A stretch of DNA of 64,000 nucleotides, taken from Laguncularia racemosa (lineage: Eukaryota; Streptophyta; Magnoliopsida; Myrtales; Combretaceae). The notes below the pieces were generated by a model, which worked only from the letters and a program-made list of their open reading frames with translations, did not search any database and was not told the DNA's origin. The stretch lies in NCBI GenBank assembly GCA_037954665.1, contig JBBMOL010000021.1:6944001-7008000 (forward strand). Reading direction: 5' to 3'. This document shows positions 56,670 to 64,000 of the stretch, piece by piece (positions within the stretch are counted from its first letter, which is position 1; every line of letters starts with the position of its first letter). The position numbers were made by a program, and so were the translations under genes.

Positions 56670-58740
56670 ATGTCGAATGATAGTGTGAATGGGGGAATTG
56701 GCAATGAGGCCAATAGTTAAGTTGGTGGTGGTCAAGGTCATCGAGCTACAGGTGGAAGAACATTGGAGGAGCAGTTGCAGAATCTCACCACCATTGTTGC
56801 TATATTAGCAACAAGATAGATCAAATGACGATGTTACAATCATCAGTGGCTTATCCTTAAGCACCTCCACCTAGAGTAGTCCCTCAAAATGTTCACAGGG
56901 AGGGAATTGTTAGAGGTAATAGGGGCAGGAGAATGGAGGGAGATTATCATGCTTTTAGGGAGGAAAAGATGATAATTTTGAGAATGAACCTTACCCAAAC
57001 AGGGAGTTTAGACCAACTCGGAGATTGGAGTATGTGAAATTGCAGATGCCTTCATTCAATGGCAACAGTTCTGCAGATGATTATTTGGATTGGGAAGACA
57101 AGGTTGAGGGTCTGTTCGAGTGCTATAAGATTGATGATAACACTTGGGTTCGTCTTGCAGTTGTGGAATTCATAGGCTATGCTGCCTTATTGATATGCTC
57201 TGATACCAAAAAGTATGATGTGCCTTACAATTCCAATTGCATACACATCAAAACAAAATGCGTGATCAACAACACTCCTTTGATCCCTAATTCATATGGA
57301 ACCAAAATGGCAATGATACTAAATGGTGTTGATGAACAATGAAATTGTATAAGAAACAATAGATAACAATATAAATGAATTAAAATTCCACTCAAATTGA
57401 CTTCATTCAAATCTGAAATTGATAAACCCAAAAATTCGTGAAGAACAACAAGTAACATAAACAAATTGCACCTAAATATGACGCACTAGAATACAATTTG
57501 AAACAACTAGAGAAAGATTGATATTACTCATAATCTCCTCAAGCTAATCTCGCCATAATTTCACTTGTGAAATTGATAAGAGAATTTTTGCATGCAAGGA
57601 CCCTTCCTTACGGCAAAAAGGTGTATGTTTGTCAAGTGTTCAAAAAGCCCCCTCAAAACCCTACTTAGAAAGTATTTATACTTGCTCCAATTATGGTAAA
57701 AAAAAACATAACAAATTACAAATAAGCCATTTAAGTGGCCAGTCTTAAAATCAACAAATTACAAGTAAAAATAGTCTTCAAATGACCGATTCTTCACTTC
57801 AATTGAACACATTATGGACCATTGGATGTAAGCCCAAGAATGTCCTCAATTTGATCCTTAGTGCATTTTATTTGCCATCCGATAAAACCGATAAATGTAC
57901 CTACTATAATGCAAGGATAAAGTTTTATTAGATAAATATGACAACTTGTGGATATCTAGGCTCATGTATCTAATTTGTTTTCCCTACTATTGGAACCAAA
58001 GAGTTGATTCCCATCACTTATGGTGGAAAAATCTTGTGGTTAGCAGACGAAGAGATGGTGAGGCCGATATACATACCTAGCAAGACATGAAATGGGTATT
58101 AAGAAAAGGTTTATACTTGAACATTATAAGTAAGAGTTGTTTATGCTTCTCCAAACATTGATGCAGGGAGGCAAAACAGTTAACGATTATGTATAGGAAT
58201 TTGAGACATTAATGATCAAATGTGAGTCAGTCGAGCCTCCTGAACAAACCCTAGCACGATTTGTGTCTAGGTTGAAGTATGAAATTACCTACGCTGTAAA
58301 GCTACAGAGGTATAACACACTTGATGAAGCTATCTAGTTAGCCTTGAAAGTAGAGAGATAGAGATGATCTAACCCTTTCTAAGCAGCTAGTAACAGGTAT
58401 GGAACTTCTACCAAACCTCTTGGGTCAGATGGTCAGATAAGAGGACAAAAAGGAGTAGGGGGACATGATAAGATTATGGACAAGAATACCTCTAACATTA
58501 ATAGGGAGAGGGAGATTTCAGGGAAAGGAAAAGAGGTTATTCAAGTTGATTTCAAGCAAATAGTGCTAGGGATACCTAGTGGGAAAATGCACCAAATTAA
58601 GTGTTTCAAATGCATGGGTTTTGGACACATAGCTACTCGGTGTCCCAACAAAAAAGTGATGATTGTTATGGAAGGAAACAATGAGGATGGTCAAGAAGAA
58701 GTTGTCAATCCTACATATTTGTCCATAGCACTATAGGAAT
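56670..58740 (+). pseudogene. gag: Element F Gag, split by solo LTR N
   Basis: ATG 56670: MSNDSVNGGIGNEANS*VGG, then TLEEQLQNLTTIVAILAT, and a Pro-rich part. 57025-57190 holds MEYVKLQMPSFNGNSSADDY, LDWEDKVEGLFECYKIDD, VVEFIGYAAL. After solo LTR N it continues WWKNLVVSRRRDGEADIHT, FETLMIKCESVEPPEQTLAR and, in the frame 58476-58736, a complete knuckle CFKCMGFGHIATRC. Several stops, mostly TAG in place of Trp/Gln. Confidence 0.8.
57191..58016 (-). mobile_element. Solo LTR N (F-related) inside F Gag
   Basis: 826-bp single LTR, minus orientation, beginning TGATGGGAATC, with a perfect duplication cttat (57186-57190 and 58017-58021). TATA region AAGTATTTATACTTGC at 57670-57685 and leader hairpin at 57557-57574. 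Its right end (plus-strand left, 57191-57224) extends past the LTR end GGCACATCA by a spacer and TGGTATCAGAGCATATCA, a PBS-like sequence that should not be there in a normal solo LTR. Confidence 0.85.
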
Positions 58741-58793
58741 ATTATGATGATCATGATGCTAAGACACATGAGGACAAGGGAGATGATAAATAT

Positions 58794-59382
58794 TTGCCTA
58801 TTAATGTGTTATGCAGGGTTACGACAATATCTTCAAACGTCAGGGACATACAAAGGGAGAACCTATTCCATATGCCTTGTTGGATTCAATGTAATTTGCG
58901 TGTTCTTTTCATCGATGGTGGTAGTTGCACTAATGTCATATCTATTGCATTAATAAATAACTTACAACTAGTCACTAGTTTACATCTACACCCTTATAAA
59001 TTACATTGGCTGGATGAACAGGGAAGTTTGCATATTACATGGAGGGCAAAGGTGCCATTCGGCATAAGAGATAGATACAATGATGAAATTGTGTGTGATG
59101 TTCTTCCTATGTGTGCCTTTCATATACTGCTGGGTAAGCCTTAGTTGTTTGATAGGAGGGTTCTACATGATGGGTTCAGAAATACTTATATGTTTCAAAA
59201 TGATGGTGCATAGATTATCTTGACTCCTATGTCTCTAACCAAGTTCGCACATTCCAAGAACAAATCAGTAAAATTAATGGCTACTTAGGACTTCAGGCTA
59301 ACAAGCACACGCAAACAAAGGATGTTAGTCCAAGAAAAGACCCCTTAGATTTGAGGACAAATCTTTCAAAGGCCTAAGGAGA
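58794..59382 (+). pseudogene. pol: Element F protease and truncated end
   Basis: The frame 58794-59144 reads ENLFHMPCWIQCNLRVLFID then DGGSCTNVISIALINNLQLV with the catalytic Asp, then VCDVLPMCAFHILLGKP. After a stop, RNTYMFQNDG and a linker with EQISKINGYLGLQANKH lead directly to DPLDLRTNLSKA and the purine-rich tract at about 59370-59382. No RT, RNase H or integrase follows. The order is the same as in G. Confidence 0.8.
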
Positions 59383-60229
59383 AGATAGGAATCAAATCTC
59401 TAGATCTAGTAGTGGGAAGCTAATTTGAACAAATGAGCCTAAACATCCACATGTTATTTTTATTTATCTCATAATAATTTGTCTTTACACTGTAGAAGGT
59501 AAATTTGTCGGTTTTACAAGACAACAGGTAAAATTCACTAAGGCTCAATTGTGGGTCATTCATAGAATTACATCAATCAAAGAAGAACTGATCCAATATT
59601 GTTTAATGGAGGTGCAAGAAGCCGACTACTTATGAAGGTTTACTTATAATTTCCTTTAGTGCAAAAACCGGCCACACTTGTTGTTTTTCACTTGTAATTT
59701 TTTTTGTTAAATTTGCCCTATTTAGAGTAAGTATAAATACTTGCAAAGTAGGGTTAGAAGGGGACTTTTTAAAGACTATACACTTGAAATTTGTTACTGT
59801 GGGAGTTCTCTCTTTATGCCACCTTACTCTTATCAATTTCACTTGTGAAATTGTGGCGAGTTGGCTTAAGGAATTCTTGTGAGTCAATCAAGATTTCTTA
59901 AGTTGCATCCAATTATTGCTAGTGAGTAATATCTAGTTTATAATTGGTTGAGTTTTTTTGTTCCTTTCACACCAAATTAAGGTTCTTATATTGCTAGGTT
60001 TTCACACCAATTGTAAGGATTGGAATTGAATTGTTCCTTTGTATTTGATTGGTATTAGAATCCAATTGTGATGCATCTTAATTGAGTTGATGCCATTTAG
60101 GGTTCTTGGTGTTTGTTTCATGCCATTTTAGGGTTATATCTTCTATCTTGATTATGCCATTTTTAATTGGAAATTGGAATCAATAGTGTTTGATTTGTTA
60201 ATTGGTATTGAGATCCCTTGAGCATATCA
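59383..60229 (+). repeat. Element F 3' LTR
   Basis: 847 bp, starting AGATAGG (first base changed from T) and ending GAGCATATCA. TATA region at 59727-59744, perfect leader hairpin at 59834-59853. Confidence 0.85.
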
Positions 60230-60252
60230 TAATTTGGTATCAGAGCACATCA
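60230..60252 (+). other. Extra PBS-bearing segment at the right end of F
   Basis: TAATT followed by TGGTATCAGAGCACATCA lies between the 3' LTR end and the target duplication. It repeats the spacer plus PBS normally found only after the 5' LTR; from TGG to the end is exactly 18 bases. The target alignment with element F's own protease region is gap-free if the insertion ends at 60252. Confidence 0.75.
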
Positions 60253-60937
60253 ACATGCAGAGGCAAAACCCATTCCATATTACCTGCAGGGTCCAAGGTA
60301 ATCTTTATACTCTTCTTATTGATGGTGGTAGTTGCACCAATGTTATATCTGCTACATTAGTGAATAAACTGCAACTAGTCACTACACCTCATCATAGGCC
60401 ATATAAATTGCACTGGTTGAGTGAACAAAATAGTCTATATATCACTCAGAAGGCTAAGGTTCCAATCAGCATAGGGGAGAACTACTAAGATGAAATTATT
60501 TGTGATGTTCTTCCTATGTACACATCACATATACTACTGGGTAGACCTTGGTTATTTAATAGGTGAGTGCTGCATGATGGGTATAGAAACACCTATATTT
60601 TTCATAAGGATGGTGAACAGGTTGTTTTGACTCCTATGTCACCAACTGAGGTATACGAATTCCAAGAACAGATCAATAAAAATATTGAGAAGAAGTCTTT
60701 ATTATTGGGGTGGAAGGAACTGGAAAGAAACTTGAGTAGAGTGAAACAGTTATAAGAAATTCAAAAGCTTTATCAAAAGAGTTCTAAACATCTCAAGAAG
60801 ACTCTAGGGCAATTACAACTTCATGGCAACAAGCATTTGCAAACCAAGGTTTTCAATCTAGGTGGCTTTAAGAAATTCTCATCTATAACAAAGGACCCAT
60901 TAGATTTGAGGGCAAATCTTCCACAGGCCCAAGAAGA
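60253..60937 (+). pseudogene. pol: Element G protease and truncated end
   Basis: Continues from 48303: NPFHITCRVQGNLYTLLIDG then GGSCTNVISATLVNKLQLV, VPISIGENY with a stop, DVLPMYTSHILLGRPWLFNR, then 60567-60755 (HDGYRNTYIFHKDGEQVVLT). A Gln/Lys-rich spacer (EIQKLYQKSSKHLKKTLGQL) runs to DPLDLRANLPQAQEDD at the LTR. The protease active site is intact apart from downstream stops. RT, RNase H and integrase are absent. Confidence 0.82.
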
Positions 60938-61609
60938 TGATAGGAATCAAACCAATGCAACAACAAGATCCATTACCCGAGCAAAGAGCTAAAGGACTAT
61001 AGAACTTAACATTGAGAGTCCTCTTTGAGCAAATGGAACCCGAAGACATTCACATAGTGTCTTCATTCATTTTATATGATTGTTTTATATTTAATCAGGT
61101 ATACTTGTTAGTACTATAGGATGACGACTAAATTAATTAGCACATGGTTTAGTGAAAGGTTCACGGTCCATTTGTTGAATCAAAATGAACCATAGACAGA
61201 CAGCCATGTACTATGCTATTTTCTTATTTTCTTATGCTTGTTTTTCCATATTTAGGGACTACTATAAATACTTGTAAGGGGGATAACCAAAAGACACTTT
61301 TGTCATATTTTGGAAAAAGCATCACGTGAAAGAAGGGCATTTTCTCTCTTATTTCATACACTCTTATCAATTCCTTTTTAAATGTTGTAGTGAGTGGGGC
61401 TTAGATTGTTGTGAGTAATATCAACAATTGCAAGTTATTCCTAATTCTACTAGTGTATCATATCTGGTAAGAATTTGGAGTTTCATTTTGTTCTTATTAC
61501 TTGAAATTAGGGTTCATGTTCAAATTAGGGATCATGCTATTTTGTTGAACAATTGCTTAATTTTATCCTCAATTAGTATTGTGTAATTGAAATTGGATTT
61601 GGCATATCA
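60938..61609 (+). repeat. Element G 3' LTR
   Basis: 672 bp, TGATAGG...GGCATATCA, close to the 5' copy over its whole length. ACTATAAATACTTG at about 61262. The purine stretch GGCCCAAGAAGA just upstream is the polypurine tract. Confidence 0.88.
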
Positions 61610-61775
61610 CAAATTTAAGATAATTCTTCTATTACAATAAAAATTACATTTCAAAGCTTTGAAATTAAAATAAAGACTAATTAAATGTAATGTCCATCTA
61701 TATATAAGAAAATTAAACCAAATATTATTATAAATATCACAAATTAGTAAGTATTTTATAACACTTATCATAAGC

Positions 61776-62580
61776 TAACTTATTCGATGAATCTTGAATA
61801 ACAAAGAAATTAAAGAGGCAAGTAGGTGAGTTGATTAAATGAGGATATGTTAAAGAGAGTATAAGTCTATATGTTGTACTCGCTTTATTGGTTTCGACAA
61901 CGGATGAATCGTAGAGGGTGTGTGTGGATATTCTGCTATCAACATGATTACTGCTAAGTATAGGTGTCTTATTCCATGCCTTGATGACATGTTCGATGAG
62001 ATGCATGGTGCTAGGATCTTTTTAAAGGTTGATCTAAAGAGTAGATATCACCAAATCTATATAAGACTTAGAGATGAGTGAAAAACCACTTTCAAGACAA
62101 AGCATGGGCTCTGTGAGTGGATGGTCATACTGTTTAGATCAACCGAAGGACCAAGTACTTTTATAAGGCTAGTGAATCATGTTCCACAAAATTTTATTGA
62201 TAAGTTTGTCATTGTTTACTTTGATGGCATATTTTTTTATAATCATAACATAGATAGCCAATAGAAGTATCTGTGTTCTGCATTTGTTATGTTAAGGGAA
62301 GAGAAGTTGTATGGCAATTTGAAGAACTATATGTTTTGTTAAGAAGAAATAGTGTTTCTAGGATTTGTTGTATTGGGAGGAGGAGTTAAGGTTCATCCAG
62401 AGAAGGTTAAAGTTGTTGTAGAGTGCCAATTCCAAAGTCTATAGCAGAAGTTAAGAGTTTTCATGGACTTACTTCATATTAGCAAAGGTTTGTCAGAAAC
62501 ATTAGTACTACTATAGCTCTATTAATGGAGTTAACAAAAATAAAATAAAATAAAATAATGGAGTTCAAGTGGAGTGAAAA
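61776..62580 (+). pseudogene. pol: Element H reverse transcriptase
   Basis: Resumes after J with a decayed linker and SWRVCVD-like text near 61910. Then CLIPCLDDMFDEMHGARIFL, KVDLKSRYHQIYIRLRDE, HGLCEWMVILFRSTEGPSTF, and catalytic YFDG near 62218, so the second Asp is lost. FLGFVVLGGGVKVHPEKVKV and VKSFHGLTSY*QRFVRNIST close the domain. At least eight stops or shifts. Confidence 0.75.
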
Positions 62581-62599
62581 AGCATAGAGGCTTTTGAGG

Positions 62600-62990
62600 A
62601 AGAAAAACAGACTTATTACTACTCCAATGTTAATTCTTGATGATTTTGAGAAGATTTTTAAATTGGAGTGTGATGCACATAGAGTTGCTATTAGGACTAT
62701 TTTGATGCAAGAAAGGTAACCTATTGCTTTTTTTAGTGAGAATTTGAGTAGAGTAACACCTAATTATTCTATATATGATAAAGAACTCTATCCTTCGATT
62801 AGAACTCTTACTATTTGGAAACACTATTTACTTATGAAACAGTTCATTATGTATACTAAGCGTGCATCTCCAAGGCATACAAAGTGGGTTGGGTTTTTAG
62901 AGAGTTTTGCCTACGTTATTAAGTACAAGAAAGGAAGTACAAACGTTGTCGCTAATGCATTATCATGAAGGTATATGCTAATAACTACTA
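62600..62990 (+). pseudogene. pol: Element H RNase H
   Basis: KLECDAHRVAIRTILMQER, then ITFSENLSRVTPNYSIYDKE and LYPSIRTLTIWKHYLLMKQF; the frame 62744-62968 ends GSTNVVANALS. The HTDH block is changed to YTKRA. Only fragments of the active site remain. Confidence 0.7.
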
Positions 62991-63840
62991 TGCAAACGAG
63001 TTTTCTTGGGTTTAGTTTGCTTAAGACACAGCATGTTAAGGATCAATTCTTTATTTCTATAGTGACAAGTTGTAGAGATGGAATGGTCATAGGTGATTAC
63101 TATTTAGTGGAAGGATATTTATTTCAAAAGGGCATGTTATGCATTACTGTAAGATTGATGAGAGAATTGTTGTTGAAAGAGGTACAATCTGGAGGATTGT
63201 TAGGGCACCTTAGAGAGAAAAGAGCTTGTGGATTATTGAAGGAGCATTTTTATTAGCCTAACATGATGAAGGATGCACATGATGTAATGCAAAAGTGTGT
63301 AGCATGTAGGAAGGCTAAGAGCAAGTAAGAGGCCTTTGGAGTTTATATGCCTTTACCTATATCATCTAAGCCTAGTATTGGTTTTGTTTTAGGATTACTA
63401 AGGATAGTTAGGAGAAAGGATTCTATTTTGGTGGACATGGACAAATTTAGCAAAATGGCACATTTCATTCTTTGCCATAAAACAAATAATGCTTTGTATA
63501 TTTTTAATTTGGTTGAGTTACATGAAATTCCCCCACAACATTGTATTAGATAGAGATCTTAAATTTCTAAGTTTCTTTTTGAAGAACTTGTGGAAGAGGT
63601 TGGAAACTAAATTGATGCCCAGTACAATTTCTCATCCCTAGACTAATGGACAAACAAAAGTAGTCAATCCTTCTTTGGGAGCATTATTGGGAGTAACTAT
63701 AGGACAGAACTTAGTAGATTAGGATGAGTGTTTACCTATTGTGGAATTTGCTTCATCTTTCAAAGTTGTATGTAGGTATAATGCTACTATTCCTTTAGAT
63801 ATGTTACATATAGCAACTTTTAGAGAAGAAAGTATTAGTT
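62991..63840 (+). pseudogene. pol: Element H integrase
   Basis: Zinc region: EVQSGGLLGHLREKRACGLL (63180-63240), stop, CVACRKAKSK near 63298. Core: the first Asp block is reduced to PSIGFVLGLLRIVRRKDSIL, VDMDKFSKMAHFILCHKT is clear, second Asp in VLDRDLKFLSFF near 63545, Glu replaced in TNGQTKVVNPSLGALL (Lys). Ends near 63840, where the alignment with element E is lost. Confidence 0.72.
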
Positions 63841-64000
63841 GATGGGAAATTTTTCGGCACCGTCAATGCTTTCAGAACTAGATTTGGATGATGATCCAAA
63901 TCGCTCATATTTTACTTCATTTCTTTATCTAATAAGTATTTGAGAAATAATCTTATAGGTACAATAATAATTCTCCATCAGATGCCAACATGTCCTATAC
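63841..64000. other. Unassigned right edge
   Basis: After integrase the next expected block (LDGKKKAEFVKQIH in E) is only hinted at by a DGK just after 63840. The rest (CGGCACCGTCAATGC, later AT-rich) does not resemble the element E C-terminus. It may be decay or the start of another insertion; the window ends before this can be decided. Confidence 0.3.

Larger units (their letters stand above)
48304..60252 (+). mobile_element. Element F: Gag-protease-only element inside G, host of E and N
   Basis: LTRs 48304-49143 and 59383-60229, flanked by acatg (48299-48303 and 60253-60257). The insertion extends 23 bases past the 3' LTR and includes a second PBS-like TGGTATCAGAGC. The interior is PBS, GT-rich leader, Gag, protease and a short spacer; no RT, RNase H or integrase. 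E lies in its leader and solo LTR N in its Gag. Gag and protease are close to those of G, while the LTRs differ. Confidence 0.86.
45558..61609 (+). mobile_element. Element G: Gag-protease-only gypsy-like element, split by F
   Basis: LTRs 45558-46230 and 60938-61609 (673 and 672 bp), ends TGATRGG...GGCATATCA, flanked by caaat (45553-45557 and 61610-61614). The interior is leader, Gag (46945-48303), protease (60253-60755), a short spacer and polypurine tract. RT, RNase H and integrase are absent: protease is followed within about 180 bp by the DLRANLPQAQ end phrase. Element F lies between Gag and protease. Confidence 0.88.
44314..61770 (-). mobile_element. Solo LTR J (Athila-like), split by element G
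   Basis: Two pieces, 44314-45557 and 61615-61770, form one LTR of about 1.4 kb on the minus strand, beginning TGATAAGTG and ending CCAATATCA, with a perfect duplication taagc (44309-44313 and 61771-61775). Its leader part matches the tandem repeat at the window start. A stretch at 45300-45490 has CATGGTCATG-type short palindromes, possibly a deaminated version of the CACGGCCGTG arrays. Element G interrupts it. No internal protein genes belong to it. Confidence 0.8.
40555..64000 (+). mobile_element. Element H: old CRM-like retrotransposon, multiply interrupted, runs off window
   Basis: The 5' LTR (40555-41409) and PBS are followed by Gag (41740-43640), protease (43690-44100), the pre-RT linker to 44313, and, after solo LTR J, RT, RNase H and integrase (61776 to about 63840). 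Removing J restores the linker alignment across the junction. The 3' LTR lies outside the window. Protein sequence is closest to E and K. Interrupted by a C-family solo LTR in Gag and by J with its nested load. The coding region is heavily decayed, making H the oldest layer on the right side. Confidence 0.85.

Overview
This window is eukaryotic, almost certainly from a eudicot plant. It is AT-rich, has no compact operons or tRNA/rRNA genes, and is built almost entirely from Ty3/gypsy LTR retrotransposons inserted into one another. Family similarity was judged by eye, with no database search. I found no intact host gene. The mix of CRM-like chromoviruses (LTRs starting TGATGA/TGATGG, pol frame running into the 3' LTR) and Athila-like elements suggests pericentromeric heterochromatin; that is inference.

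Layout. 1-2240: two imperfect tandem copies of an Athila-LTR-like sequence. 2241-3560: spacer and a GTG/GAT-rich block. 3566-25041: element A (CRM-like), split by element B (7235-22917, Athila-like, tRNA-Asp primer site). B is split by element C (12370-18113, minus strand, non-autonomous), and C is split by D (13988-15623), a minus-strand solo LTR of the B family. 25653-31001: element K, a CRM-like copy lacking most of RT, RNase H and integrase, with a C-family solo LTR at 27335-28367. 31007-33415: spacer. 33416-39152: decayed chromovirus L. 39484-39873: a foldback, MITE-like element. 40555 to the window end: element H (CRM-like, 3' LTR outside), with a C-family solo LTR (41969-42969) and solo LTR J (44314-61770). 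J is split by G (45558-61609), G by F (48304-60252), and F by both E (49841-56587) and solo LTR N (57191-58016).

Every insertion was delimited by terminal TG..CA ends and, inside the window, by 5-bp target-site duplications: aatag (A), tctac (B), acttc/acttg (C), gtagc (D), gtggt (K), taggg (solo in K), gttct/attct (L), tgttt/cgttt (solo in H), taagc (J), caaat (G), acatg (F), gttgt (E), cttat (N). The relative order is therefore A>B>C>D and H>J>G>F>(E,N). All reading frames are broken.

The most unusual material is (i) a lineage (C, F, G and their solo LTRs) that encodes only Gag, or Gag plus protease, with F and G sharing the same shortened architecture, so these copies must have moved using proteins from other elements; (ii) arrays of the palindrome CACGGCCGTG in LTRs of both CRM-like (A, E) and Athila-like (B, D) elements; (iii) two copies (F, N) whose right LTR end carries an extra spacer plus primer-binding-site sequence; and (iv) a palindromic TATA box and a hairpin with compensatory changes shared by the C/F/N LTRs, with the hairpin also in G.
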